Origin: Paracoccaceae bacterium
GTDB taxonomy: Bacteria > Pseudomonadota > Alphaproteobacteria > Rhodobacterales > Rhodobacteraceae
Direction: 5' to 3'
Length of the DNA stretch: 64,000 nucleotides
Assembly (NCBI GenBank): GCA_027486345.1
Contig: JAIXPH010000020.1
Coordinates: 1-64,000 of the forward strand
Part shown: positions 29,178 through 39,200 of the stretch, piece by piece
Numbering within the stretch: position 1 is the stretch's first letter
Layout of the letters: each line of letters starts with the position of its first letter
Notes under the pieces: generated by a model
Seen by the model: only the letters and a program-made list of their open reading frames with translations
Database searches by the model: none
What the model was told of the DNA's origin: nothing
Position numbers and translations under genes: made by a program

Positions 29178-30656
29178 ATGGATGCGGATGTCATCATCAT
29201 CGGGTCGGGCATGGGCGGGGCCACGCTGGCCGCCGCCCTTGCGCCCACAGGGCAACGTATCCTGATCCTTGAGCGGGGGGAGCATCTGCCCGACAGCCCC
29301 GAGGCCCGCGATCCCGCCGCGATCTTCCAACGCGGGCATTTCAAGCCCAAAGAGGTTTGGCACGACGCCGAGGGCCAGCCCTTCAACCCCGGCAATTACG
29401 CCTTTGTCGGGGGCAATACCAAATTTTATGGTGCGGTCCTGCTGCGCTACCGGGCCGAGGATTTCCATCCCCTGCGCCATATCGGCGGCGTAACCCCCGG
29501 TTGGCCCATCGACTATGCCGCGATGGAGCCGTTTTATACGCAGGCCGAGACGCTCTATCGCGTGCGCGGCGATGATGCGGGGGATGCGACGGTCCCGCCA
29601 CGGTCCGCGCCCTATCCCTATCCCCCCGTGCCGGATGAGCCCGACATCGCCGCCCTCCGCCGTGCCTTTGCCGCACAGGGCTTGCACCCCTCGGCCCTGC
29701 CTTTGGGGGTGGACATCGACGCGTGGCTGGCGCGAGCACCGACGACATGGGACGCGTTTCCCGACAGCACAGGGGCGAAGTCGGACGCCGAAAGCTGCGG
29801 TCTGGCCGCGGCGCTGCGCTATCCGAATGTGACCCTGCAGACCGGGACACGCGTGACGCGCCTGCTGGCCGAAGGGCGGCGGATCACCGGTGTGCAGGTG
29901 GATGGCCCGAATGGTCCCACCACCCTGACCGCCGGAACGGTGTGCCTTTGCGCCGGGGCCATCATGTCGGCGGGGCTGCTGCTCGCCTCGGCCAACGCGG
30001 ATCATCCCAACGGTTTGGCGAACGGCTCCGATCAGGTGGGCCGCAATTTCATGAACCACAATCTGACCGCGATGATTGCGGTCAATCCGTTCCGGCGCAA
30101 TCGCTCGGTCTATGAGAAGACCATCCAGGTCAATGATTTCTACCTGACCGGCGGGCCGAAGGGCGAACCTTTGGGCAATATCCAGATGCTGGGCCGGATC
30201 ACCGGACCGATCTTGGCGGGTGAGGCGGGCTTGCCCCTGTGGCTGGCGCATTGGTTGTCGGAACATTCCATCCACATCATGGCCATGTCCGAGGATTTGC
30301 CCGACCCCAACAGCCGCGTGATGTGGCGCAATGGGGGTGTAGTGGTGGATTGGCGGCGCACCAACGTTGAGGCGCATGATATCTTGGTGGGCAAGCTTAA
30401 GGCCGCGATGCGGCGGGCGGGGTGGCCGATCACGCTGGCCAAGGGCTTCCCGAAGTCAAAGCCCAGCCATCAATGCGGCACGGCGCGGATGGGCAGCGAT
30501 CCGGCCACCTCGGTCGTGGATGTGAACCTGAAGGCGCATGATCTGGACAATCTTTACATCGCCGATGCCTCGGTCCTGCCGACCTCCGCCGCCGTGAACC
30601 CGTCCCTGACCATCGCCGCACTCAGCTTGCGTCTGGGCGCGCATCTGTCGCGTTAA
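29178..30656 (+). CDS. GMC family oxidoreductase
   Basis: 492-residue FAD-dependent dehydrogenase or oxidase of the glucose-methanol-choline family. FAD fold DVIIIGSGMGGATLA at residues 4-18, GGNTKFYGAVL for the flavin-proximal region, catalytic H431 in SHQCGTARMGSDP and N474 in AAVNPSLTIAA. The lineage is the short bacterial form, not BetA or cholesterol oxidase by visible motifs; substrate is unknown. ATG at 29178 with AAGGGGA about 6 nt upstream; the open frame begins at 29121 but lacks family similarity there. Its stop overlaps the stop of the next, convergent gene by 4 nt. Confidence 0.9.
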   Translation: MDADVIIIGSGMGGATLAAALAPTGQRILILERGEHLPDSPEARDPAAIFQRGHFKPKEVWHDAEGQPFNPGNYAFVGGNTKFYGAVLLRYRAEDFHPLRHIGGVTPGWPIDYAAMEPFYTQAETLYRVRGDDAGDATVPPRSAPYPYPPVPDEPDIAALRRAFAAQGLHPSALPLGVDIDAWLARAPTTWDAFPDSTGAKSDAESCGLAAALRYPNVTLQTGTRVTRLLAEGRRITGVQVDGPNGPTTLTAGTVCLCAGAIMSAGLLLASANADHPNGLANGSDQVGRNFMNHNLTAMIAVNPFRRNRSVYEKTIQVNDFYLTGGPKGEPLGNIQMLGRITGPILAGEAGLPLWLAHWLSEHSIHIMAMSEDLPDPNSRVMWRNGGVVVDWRRTNVEAHDILVGKLKAAMRRAGWPITLAKGFPKSKPSHQCGTARMGSDPATSVVDVNLKAHDLDNLYIADASVLPTSAAVNPSLTIAALSLRLGAHLSR

Positions 30657-31387
30657 GGCGCGATCCATTCGGTGACAGAGGGCAGAAGGGGCCGGAAATA
30701 GGCCACCATCCGCCCCGGATCGTCGGCTGTTGCGCCATCGGCCCAAGGGGCCACGCCGTGGATCAGGTGGCGGTGCAGGATCACCGCTTCCCCCGGCACC
30801 CCCGGCAGTTCCACGCGGGCACAGGTGCGGAACACCTCGGCGCGGGCGTCTTGGTAGGCGTCGGTGATGTCCACCTCGGACGGGTCGTCGATCCCGGCCA
30901 ACAGCGGGGACAGGGCGGCTTGCATCACCAGATGGCTGCCCTCCCACACCACCAAGGGCGCGGCCCCGGCATCGGCGCGGTTCAACGGCAGGCCCAAGAT
31001 CCACGCATGGGGTTCTTTCACATAGCGCCGCTTTTCCGGCCCAACCGGCAACAGCCCATCCAGATGCGCCGAATCCCGGTTCAGGCGAAAGCGGTAGGCG
31101 GCCTCGGACTCCGCTGCGGACGGCTGGGGATAACCGGGACGGGTGGTGGACACCTGCGCGCGGTGCAGCGGCACCGGATCGAGGCCCAGCAGCCCCCAAG
31201 GCAAGGTCACACCCGCAACCGTGCCGTCAGGATCATTGCCCAAGGCCTCAAGCCCCACGCACCATGTCCCGCCGCAGCGCCAATCGCTGGACGCCCGCAC
31301 CGCCGCCGCCGCGAGGGGACGCGCCGCATCTGCCCAAGCTTGCAGCGCCGGATGCTCCGCCACACGCCGATATCCCGCCCTGTTCAT
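30653..31387 (-). CDS. Phytanoyl-CoA dioxygenase (PhyH)-like protein
   Basis: 244 residues. A probable Fe(II)/2-oxoglutarate oxygenase: the facial triad can be read as H108 and D110 (AHLDG) with distal H210 (LIHGVAPW), and an arginine shortly after (GRMVAYFRP) could bind 2-oxoglutarate. An RFRLNRDSAHLDG segment and LHRHLIHGV are typical of the superfamily. Hydroxylation of a small molecule is the expected chemistry; substrate unknown. ATG at 31387 follows GGGAGGA; the frame begins six codons earlier at another ATG. Convergent with the GMC gene (4-nt overlap). Confidence 0.7.
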   Translation of the reverse strand: MNRAGYRRVAEHPALQAWADAARPLAAAAVRASSDWRCGGTWCVGLEALGNDPDGTVAGVTLPWGLLGLDPVPLHRAQVSTTRPGYPQPSAAESEAAYRFRLNRDSAHLDGLLPVGPEKRRYVKEPHAWILGLPLNRADAGAAPLVVWEGSHLVMQAALSPLLAGIDDPSEVDITDAYQDARAEVFRTCARVELPGVPGEAVILHRHLIHGVAPWADGATADDPGRMVAYFRPLLPSVTEWIAP

Positions 31388-31468
31388 TCCATCCTCCCGC
31401 CCCATCTGGCCCCCGACGCCTGAAAGGCGTATGAGGGCTGTATCTTATCCCACACGAAAGCCCCCAAA

Positions 31469-32665
31469 ATGTCCGACCGTATCCTTCGCCCGGCACTCGT
31501 GCTGGGGCTTTTGTCCTGCATCGGCCCCTTCGCCATCGACATGTATCTTCCCGCCATGCCCGACATCGGTGCCGCGCTTGGGACGGATGTGCAAGGGATG
31601 CAGACGACCGTGACCGCCTATTTCATCGCCTTCGGTCTGGCGCAACTGATCTACGGGCCATGGGCCGATGCGGCGGGCAGGAAGCGGCCGCTTTACGTGG
31701 GGATCGGGATTTTCCTGATCGGGTCGCTGATCTGCACCCTTGCGCCTTCGTCGGAGTGGCTGATCGTGGGCCGCGCGGTGCAGGGTCTGGGCGGGGCGGC
31801 GCTGATGGTGGTGCCGCGCGCCATCATCCGTGACCTTTATACCGGGCACGCCGCGACCAAGCTGATGGCGGCGGTGATGCTGGTGATTTCCGTCTCTCCC
31901 ATGCTGGCCCCTTTGGCGGGGTCGGGCCTGATGGCGGTGGCGGGGTGGCGGGCGATCTTTGCCGCGCTGCTGGTGGCGGGGGTGCTCAGCCTGCTGGTCC
32001 TGACCTTCGCCCAGCCTGAGACGCTGGCAAAGGCCGACCGCCAGCCGCTGGATTTCGCGGCCATGCGCCGGGGTGCCAAGGTACTGCTGACCGACCGGGG
32101 GTTCCTTGGCCTGACCTTCCTTGGCGGCTTCGGCATGGCGAGCTTTTTCGTCTTCATCGCCTCGGCGAGTTTTGTCTACACCCAAGGCTTCGGCCTGTCG
32201 CCCACCGGGTTCTCCTTGGCCTTTGCCATCAATGCCATCGGCTTTTTCGCCTCGTCCCAGATGGCATCCGGCCTTGGCCTGCGGTTCGGGTCGCGGCGGG
32301 TGATCGCGGTGGCGGCGACGGGCTTTGCGCTGACAACCGTGGCGCTGTTCGGGGTCGCCTTGGCCGGGGGCGCGACGCTGCTGGTCTGCATCGGCGGGCT
32401 GTTTCTGGCCAATGCCTTCCTTGGGTTGGTGATCCCGACCACCATGGTGCTGGCGCTGGATGACCACGGCGACATCGCGGGTCTGGCCTCCAGCCTTGGG
32501 GGCACGCTGCAGATGCTTGCGGGCGGGCTGATGATTGCCGCGAGCGGGCCGTTCTTTGACGGCACCGCCACGCCGATGCTGGGCGCGATTGCGCTGTGCG
32601 GTGTTTTGGCTTTCGTGCTGTCGCGCGTGGCGCTGGCGGGTCGCAAGCGGGTTCAGGCGGCCTGA
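31469..32665 (+). CDS. Bcr/CflA family multidrug efflux MFS transporter
   Basis: 398-residue inner-membrane major facilitator with 12 predicted helices. Start LRPALVLGLLSCIGPFAIDM and YLPAMPDIGAAL are the Bcr/CflA family opening; the MFS motif A region is GPWADAAGRKRPLYVG, and RAVQGLGGAALMVVPRAIIRDLY is motif C-like. Exports drugs or sulfonamide/bicyclomycin-like compounds by proton antiport in relatives. The end overlaps the convergent dusA gene by 13 bp. Ribosome site before ATG 31469 is weak. Confidence 0.9.
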   Translation: MSDRILRPALVLGLLSCIGPFAIDMYLPAMPDIGAALGTDVQGMQTTVTAYFIAFGLAQLIYGPWADAAGRKRPLYVGIGIFLIGSLICTLAPSSEWLIVGRAVQGLGGAALMVVPRAIIRDLYTGHAATKLMAAVMLVISVSPMLAPLAGSGLMAVAGWRAIFAALLVAGVLSLLVLTFAQPETLAKADRQPLDFAAMRRGAKVLLTDRGFLGLTFLGGFGMASFFVFIASASFVYTQGFGLSPTGFSLAFAINAIGFFASSQMASGLGLRFGSRRVIAVAATGFALTTVALFGVALAGGATLLVCIGGLFLANAFLGLVIPTTMVLALDDHGDIAGLASSLGGTLQMLAGGLMIAASGPFFDGTATPMLGAIALCGVLAFVLSRVALAGRKRVQAA

Positions 32666-33654
32666 GCCGCCCGCGTCACCTCGGCCAGGGCGGCGTTATA
32701 CACGTCAAGCCCTGCGCCGGGGGCCGATGCCCCTTCGGAGAGCACCCGCCGCCAGCCGCGCGCGCCGGGGCGGCCATGGAACAGGCCCAGCATGTGGCGG
32801 GTGATCTGGTGCAACCGCCCGCCAGCGGCGAGGTGGTCCGCGATATAGGGCTTCATCGCTTCGGCCACCGCGAACACATCCAGACCCGGTGCATCGCCCC
32901 ACAGCCCATCCGCCCCGATCAGGACCGAGGCCGGATCGTGATAGGCCGCCCGCCCCACCATCACGCCATCAAGGCCAGCGGCCAGCAAATCCTGTGCTTG
33001 CGCCAGCGAGGTGATCCCGCCGTTGATGCAGATCGTCAGATGCGGGAAGTCCGCCTTCATCCGCTTGACCAGATCGTAATCCAAGGGCGGAATCTCGCGG
33101 TTTTCCTTGGGCGAGAGGCCCTTGAGCCATGCCTTGCGGGCGTGAATGACGAAATGCGTCACCCCTGCCGCCGAGACTTTCTCAAGGAAATCCGGCAAGA
33201 CGGTTTCGGGGTCTTGCTCATCCACGCCGATCCGGCATTTGACGGTGACGGGGACGGGCGAGGCCTCCCTCATCGCCGCCACGCAATCGGCCACAAGCTG
33301 CGGACGCTCCATCAGCACGGCCCCGAAACAGCCAGATTGCACCCGGTCCGATGGGCAGCCGACGTTCAGGTTGATCTCGTCATAGCCGTAGGGTGCGGCC
33401 AGTTCCACGGCACGGCGCAGCTCTGCCGGGTCAGAGCCACCCAGTTGCAGCGCCACGGGATGTTCCGCGTCAGAATAGCCCAAAAGCCGGTCCTTCGGCC
33501 CGTGGATCACGGCGGGGGCGGTGACCATCTCGGTGTACAGCATCGCGCGGCGTGTCATCAGGCGGTGAAAGAAGCGACATTCCGTCGTAGTCCAGTCCAT
33601 CATCGGGGCGACGGACAGGCGATGCGCGCTCTGCACGGAAAAGGGTTCGGACAT
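32653..33654 (-). CDS. dusA: tRNA-dihydrouridine synthase A
   Basis: 333-residue FMN- and NADPH-dependent enzyme reducing uridine 20/20a in tRNA. It opens with LSVAPMMDWT, has the catalytic cysteine C100 in NLNVGCPSDRVQSGCFG, and keeps VKCRIGVD, FVIHARKAWLKGLSPKENR and INGGI of the DusA subgroup. ATG at 33654 matches family length; the frame upstream to 33771 lacks similarity and runs into the sodB terminator. Single-gene unit between two convergent/tandem neighbours. Confidence 0.95.
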   Translation of the reverse strand: MSEPFSVQSAHRLSVAPMMDWTTTECRFFHRLMTRRAMLYTEMVTAPAVIHGPKDRLLGYSDAEHPVALQLGGSDPAELRRAVELAAPYGYDEINLNVGCPSDRVQSGCFGAVLMERPQLVADCVAAMREASPVPVTVKCRIGVDEQDPETVLPDFLEKVSAAGVTHFVIHARKAWLKGLSPKENREIPPLDYDLVKRMKADFPHLTICINGGITSLAQAQDLLAAGLDGVMVGRAAYHDPASVLIGADGLWGDAPGLDVFAVAEAMKPYIADHLAAGGRLHQITRHMLGLFHGRPGARGWRRVLSEGASAPGAGLDVYNAALAEVTRAAQAA

Positions 33655-33757
33655 CTGCGCCACCGGAATGCTTGGGGGGCGGCCAGCGGGGCCGCGACGG
33701 ACAGGCGCGGTGCATATCACGCCGGGGCGGGGCGGGAAAGCCTGTGGCCCACGCACC

Positions 33758-33793
33758 AAGAAAAGGCCCATCCCGCGCGGGGCGGAATGGGCC
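33758..33793 (-). terminator. Rho-independent terminator of sodB
   Basis: On the minus strand GGCCCATTCCGC pairs with GCGGGATGGGCC (one G-T wobble) between 33793 and 33765, followed by TTTTCTT. It starts 29 nt after the sodB stop. Confidence 0.85.
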
Positions 33794-33821
33794 GATGGAT
33801 CAAACCGTCACAGGCCGCGGA

Positions 33822-34424
33822 TCACAGACGCGCGGCGACGGCTTCCCAGTTGACCAGCTTTTCAAGGAAGTTGGTCAGGTAGGCCGGGCGCTTGTTGCGG
33901 AAGTCGATGTAGTAGGAATGCTCCCACACATCGCAGCCCAGAAGGGCGGTTTGGCCAAAGCACAGCGGGTTGACGCCGTTTTCGGTCTTGGTGATCTTCA
34001 GCGCACCCGAGGCGTCCTTGACCAGCCAGGCCCAGCCCGAGCCGAACTGACCGGCACCGGCGGCGGCGAAGTCCTCTTTGAATTTGGCGACCGAGCCGAA
34101 GGATTCGACCAGTGCCTTTTCCAGCGTACCGGGGATCGCCTTGTTTTCGCCCGGACCCATCACTTCCCAGAACAGGTTGTGGTTCCAGTGCTGGCTGGCA
34201 TTGTTGAAGATGCCATTCTGCGCCACGGCCCCGGCTTGATAGGTGCCGACGACGATCTCTTCCAGTGACTTCGCTTCCCACTCGGTCCCGGCGATCAGCT
34301 TGTTGCCGTTGTCGACATAGGCCTTGTGGTGCAGGTCGTGGTGAAACTCCAGCGTCTCCTTGGACATGCCAAGCGACGCCAGCGCGTCATGGGCATAGGG
34401 AAGATCGGGAAGGGTGAAAGCCAT
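33822..34424 (-). CDS. sodB: Superoxide dismutase [Fe]
   Basis: 200-residue cytosolic dismutase converting superoxide to oxygen and peroxide. Metal ligands are H28 (EFHHDLHH), H82 (HWNHNLFW), D165 and H169 (DVWEHSYYIDF). GAGQFGSGW and the N-terminal FTLPDLPYAHDAL indicate the iron type or a cambialistic enzyme. ATG at 34424 follows AAAGGA; 18 extra upstream codons are open but implausible. Has its own terminator. Confidence 0.95.
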   Translation of the reverse strand: MAFTLPDLPYAHDALASLGMSKETLEFHHDLHHKAYVDNGNKLIAGTEWEAKSLEEIVVGTYQAGAVAQNGIFNNASQHWNHNLFWEVMGPGENKAIPGTLEKALVESFGSVAKFKEDFAAAGAGQFGSGWAWLVKDASGALKITKTENGVNPLCFGQTALLGCDVWEHSYYIDFRNKRPAYLTNFLEKLVNWEAVAARL

Positions 34425-34561
34425 CGGAAAATCCTTTCGGTGGGTCTGTTCACGAAGATGGGGCAGATAAGATTCCAAGCAAGGGCAAGGTCAAGGCCGA
34501 AACGCCCGAACCTTGTGAAAACCTGCCCGCGCGGTTTTGGCTCCGTCAGGGGTGGATCGGG

Positions 34562-35473
34562 TCAGGCCGGAACCGTCAGGGTCTTGCGCAGGAAATCGAC
34601 CATCGGCCCCATCACCACATCGGTGTCGAAATCGCCGCCACCATGCCCGCCCCCTGCCACCAGCGCGAAGTCCACCGCCCCTGCAGGGTCCACGCGCGAC
34701 CACGCGGCCGCCAGCCGCTCCGATTGGGTATGAGCAATCAGCGGATCGGCATCGCCGTGGCGCAGGAACAGCGGGGGCAGGGTGCGGGGGGCCATCGCCT
34801 CCAGCCGCCCGACCGGCCCCGCCGCCTTGGCCCCGGCGCGGTCGCTTTCCACGGCATAGCCCAGAAGTTGCGACTCGGCACTGTCTGCCGGGTCGGTCTG
34901 GCCCATCTGCGCCGTGCGCCCCTGCGCCGCCATATCCGCATCCATGGTGGAAAAATCCATCGGCCCGTAGAAATCCACCACCGCTCGCGGGGGACGCCCC
35001 GTCTCGATCAGGCTCAGCGCGGTGGAGACGGCCAGAAACCCGCCCGCCGATTGACCCCAAAGGGCAAAGCGGCTGGCGTCGAGGCCATAGCTTGCCGCCC
35101 CCTCCAGCACGAATTGCGCCGCCGCCAGACAGTCCTGCCCCTGCGCGGGCCAGATGTCGGTGCTGGAATAGCGGTAATTCGGGCGGACGATGGCGATGCC
35201 GGCGGCAAGGACCGCTTCGGACGGGGCGCTCATGGTCTTGGAGCCGATCTTGAACGCACCGCCGTGGATGTCGATGACAAAGGGAAAGGGTCCGCTGCCC
35301 TGCGGCAGGTAGATGTCCAGCACTTGCCGTGCGCCGCTGCCATAGGCCAGATCGGCAAAATCGGGTTGCCGGGTGAACAGGCGTTTCCAGCCGACATAGC
35401 CGCCCGCGCCCAGAGCGGCCAATGCCCCCGCGCCCAAAAGCGCCCGCCGCATCTTGTTCAGGCCATGTGCCAT
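34562..35473 (-). CDS. Alpha/beta hydrolase (HSL/BD-FAE-like esterase), membrane-anchored or exported
   Basis: 303 residues. An N-terminal MRRALLGAGALAALGAGGYVG segment is a signal anchor or twin-arginine-like signal. The catalytic domain has the oxyanion HGGAFKIGS, nucleophile elbow GQSAGG, acid in FLRHGDADPLI and histidine in VAGGGHGGG. Such enzymes hydrolyse short-chain esters, lactones or esterified sugars. The start at 35473 has AGGGG about 7 nt upstream; starts at 35494 or 35452 are alternatives. No operon partner: it lies between sodB and the sox terminator, all on the minus strand. Confidence 0.82.
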   Translation of the reverse strand: MAHGLNKMRRALLGAGALAALGAGGYVGWKRLFTRQPDFADLAYGSGARQVLDIYLPQGSGPFPFVIDIHGGAFKIGSKTMSAPSEAVLAAGIAIVRPNYRYSSTDIWPAQGQDCLAAAQFVLEGAASYGLDASRFALWGQSAGGFLAVSTALSLIETGRPPRAVVDFYGPMDFSTMDADMAAQGRTAQMGQTDPADSAESQLLGYAVESDRAGAKAAGPVGRLEAMAPRTLPPLFLRHGDADPLIAHTQSERLAAAWSRVDPAGAVDFALVAGGGHGGGDFDTDVVMGPMVDFLRKTLTVPA

Positions 35474-35635
35474 CCTGAAACCCCTACGTGCCATCGGATC
35501 TATCCCGTTCCCGCGCCAAGGCAGCCGCTTTTGCGGCGCAGGACAAGGGGTAAACGGCGGGCAAGGCCCGGTCGTGACGCAAGGTCCGCTGGCTTTGCCT
35601 GCGCTTTGATCCGGTGGCGCGCGTGGCGGGTACAG

Positions 35636-35665
35636 CAAAACCCGGCGCGGGGTTGCGCCGGGTTT
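35636..35665 (-). terminator. Rho-independent terminator of soxBDAG
   Basis: On the minus strand AAACCCGGCGC (35665-35655) pairs with GCGCCGGGTTT (35648-35638) around AACCCC, followed by TGCT. It begins 25 nt after the soxG stop. Confidence 0.88.
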
Positions 35666-35689
35666 CATCGCGGTTCGAGGTTGACCGCC

Positions 35690-36241
35690 TCAGGCCAGTT
35701 CGGACCCCGGCATCGCCGAATGGGTCAGAAGTCCCATCACATAGGTCGCGACCGAGCGGAAGCAGACCAGCGTATAGCCATCCCCTTGGGCCCAGAAGGC
35801 GGCGGCGACCTGTGCGGCACGGGTGCGGCGCAATTCGCCCGGTTCCAGCTTGGCCAGATCGGCGGGGGACAGCTTTTGCAGCACCTGCCCGGCCTTGGCC
35901 CCTTCGATGCGGAACACGGCGCGGGCGTCAGAGACATCCACCGCAAGATGATGCTGGCCCTTCAGCGCGGCCCCGATGGCGGTCAGGGCGGCGGCGACCT
36001 CAGGGTAGGGCAGGACGATCAGATATTCATCCGGGCTCATCCAGCCCACCGCCCGCGCGCCGTTCTGCACGATGCGGCGCTGGTCGGGCAGGGCCAGCCC
36101 CACCGCAGCCTGCACGGCATTGGACAGACCCGGCACGTCGGGCTTGGCCCGCAAGGAGATCATGCCCAAAGGCCCGATCTCACGGACAGTGGCGAACCCT
36201 TGATAGCTGGCCCCGTTCAGGGCGCTGACTGCCTCAGCCAT
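35690..36241 (-). CDS. soxG: Sarcosine oxidase gamma subunit
   Basis: 183-residue small subunit of heterotetrameric sarcosine oxidase, related to the C-terminal half of GcvT-like folds. Recognised by RVVQNGARAVGWMSPDEYL-type and DVSDARAVFRIEGAKAGQVLQKL segments and by its place as the last gene of soxBDAG. Overlaps the end of soxA by 8 nt, implying translational coupling. Followed by a clear terminator. Confidence 0.93.
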   Translation of the reverse strand: MAEAVSALNGASYQGFATVREIGPLGMISLRAKPDVPGLSNAVQAAVGLALPDQRRIVQNGARAVGWMSPDEYLIVLPYPEVAAALTAIGAALKGQHHLAVDVSDARAVFRIEGAKAGQVLQKLSPADLAKLEPGELRRTRAAQVAAAFWAQGDGYTLVCFRSVATYVMGLLTHSAMPGSELA

Positions 36242-39200
36242 TCACTCTCTCCCCGTCTTTGTCATAGAACACCGGATCGACGACCCGCGCCTTGATGGTG
36301 CCGGTGCCGGACAGGGTGGTGAATTCCACCACCTCGCCCTTGCGGTCCAGGCCGCCCTTGATCAACCCCATCGCAATCCCGCGCTTTAGCGTGGGCGAGA
36401 AGTAGGTCGAGGTCACGCGCCCTTGGGTGTTGCGCTGGTTGTTGCCGTTCACGCCGGGGGCCGGGATATAGGCCCCATCGGGGACCACCGATCCATCCAG
36501 CGTTTCAAAGCCTGCCAGTTTCCAGCGGTCGGGCGAGGCAAGGTAGGTGCGCTCCTGCCCGCGCTTGCCCAGATAATCCGCCTTCTTCTTGCTGATCGCC
36601 CAGCCCAGATTCAAATCCTGCGGGATGATCGTGCCATCGGTTTCATCGCCGATCATGATGAAGCCCTTTTCGGCCCGCATCACGTGCAGCGCTTCGGTGC
36701 CATAAGGCATCGCACCGAACTCCGCGCCCGCCTCATGCAGTTTTTCCCAGAAGGCCAAGCCGACCGAGGCCGGGACGGCGATTTCATAGGACAACTCACC
36801 CGAGAAGGAGATGCGATAGACCCGGCAGGGGAAGCCGCCAAGGGTGCCATCGGCCCAAGCCATGAAGGGCAGGGCCTCTTTCGACACATCCATCCCGCCC
36901 AGCTTTTCCAAGAGCTTGCGCGCATTGGGGCCGACCACGGCGACTTGGGCGTATTGCTCGGTCACGTTGGCAGCATAGACCTGCCAATCCCACCATTCGC
37001 ATTGCAGCCAATCTTCCATCCACGCGTGGATGCGATCCGCCCCGCCGGATGTGGTGTGGCAAAGCCACGTATCCTCATCAATCCGGGCCACAACGCCGTC
37101 ATCGGACAGGAAGCCCTGTTCGTTGCACATCAGCCCGTAGCGGCACTTGCCGATGGGCAGCGTGCTCATCACGCCAGTATAGAGCATGTCGAGGAACTTG
37201 CCCGCATCCGGCCCCTTGACGATGATCTTGCCGAGGGTCGAGGCGTCCAGAAGCCCAAGCGCCGAACGGGTGTTCAGCACCTCACGATGCACGGCCTGTT
37301 CATGCGTCTCGCCGGTGCGGGGGAAGCAATAGGGACGCCGCCACAGACCGACCGGCTCCAGATACGCGCCTTTGGCCTCATGCCAGCCGTGCATCGGCGT
37401 TTTCCGCAAGGGTTGGAAAATCTCACCCCGCGATTCACCGGCCAAAGCGCCGAGGGTTACGGGCGTATAGGGCGGGCGGAAGGTGGTGGTGCCGACCTGC
37501 GGGATATCGGCATTCAGCGATCCGGCCAGCACGGCAAGCCCGTTGATGTTCGACAGTTTCCCCTGATCCGTCGCCATGCCCAGCGTTGTGTAACGCTTGG
37601 TGTGTTCGACGGATTCGTAGCCTTCGCGGGCCGCCAGTTGGACGTCAGACACCTTCACGTCGTTCTGATAATCCAGCCACATCTTGGACTTCAGCGCATG
37701 GGTCGCCCCCTGCGGCATGATCCAGACCGCATCCATCGGCTGTTCAGTGACCGTTGCGGCCTGCGGTACGGGCGCCTCAGCCGCCGTGCCGCCAAGTGCG
37801 GCGACGGCGACACGCGCCTGCGCATCGGCATCGGCCAGCACGGCGGCGGCGGTCATTGCGCCATTGGCGATGCCAGCGGCGTAAACCATCGCGGCACCGT
37901 CATGGTTCAGCGGCGGGCGGGCAGCATCCGGGCGGAAGTGCGCTTGGGCATTGTCCCAGATCAGCTTGCCGCCGCAATGGCTGAAGAGGTGCACGACCGG
38001 AGACCAGCCGCCCGACATGGCGACGGCATCACAAGCAATCTCGTCCAGCACAGCCCCTTCGCCCGCTTGCAGGCAGATGGCGACGCCGGTCACGCGCTTG
38101 CCGCCCTTGACCTTGGCCACGGCGCGGCCGGCTTCGATCCGGATGCCCATGGCGCGCGCCTTGGCGGGCAGATCACCCGAAACCGTGGCGCGGGCGTCGA
38201 TGATCGCCGGAACCTCAAGCCCTGCCTCTTTCAGCGCGATGGCGGTGCGATAGGCGTCGTCGTTGTTGGTGACGATCACCGTGCGATCCCCGGGGCTGAC
38301 AGCCCAGTTCACCACGAAATCGCGCACCGCCCCCGCCAGCATCACGCCGGGAATGTCGTTGCCCGCAAAGGACAGCGGGCGTTCGATGGCCCCCGTCGCG
38401 GTCAGGATCTTGCCCGCGCGGATGCGCCACAACCGGTGCTTGGGGCGTCCGTCGCCGGGGGTGTGGTCGGCCACACGCTCATCGGCCAGCACATAGCCGT
38501 GGTCATAGACCCCTGCGCCCATGGTGCGGACCTTGAGCGTGACATGGTCCATGCCCGCCAATTCGGCGACCGCCGCTTCGACAAAGGCCTGCGCCGGTTT
38601 GCCGTCGATCACGTCGCCATCGACCGGGGCACGCCCGCCCCAATGCGCGGTCTGCTCCAGCAGGATCACACGCAGACCGGCCCGGCCCGCAACCAAAGCC
38701 GCTTGCAGACCCGCAATACCGCCGCCCACGACCAAGAGGTCGCAGTAGGCATAGGCCTGCTCATAACGGTCCGCGTCGCGATCCTTGGGCGCTTTGCCCA
38801 GACCCGCCGATTGGCGGATGATCGGTTCAAAGAAATGCTTCCACGCCGCCCGGGGCTGGATAAAGGTCTTGTAATAGAACCCCGCCGGCAGGAAGCGCGC
38901 GGCGTAGTTGTTGACCACGCCCACGTCAAACTCGAGGCTCGGCCAATGGTTCTGGCTTGTCGCCTCCAGCCCGTTGAACAGTTCCGTCGTCGTGGCGCGC
39001 TGGTTCGGTTCGAACCGCCCGCCCTTGCCGAGGTTGACGAGGGCATTGGGCTCTTCGACCCCCGACCCCACCACGCCACGCGGGCGGTGGTATTTGAATG
39101 ACCGACCGACCAGCATCTGGTCATTGGCCAGCAGTGCTGCGGCAAGGGTATCGCCCTTGAAGCCCTGCAACCGCTTGCCGTTGAAGGTGAATTCCTGCGA

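Noticed and set aside
36423-39101. 892-codon plus-strand frame opposite soxA
   Set aside because: SoxA is unmistakable on the minus strand and coupled to its operon neighbours. The antisense frame is a composition artefact.
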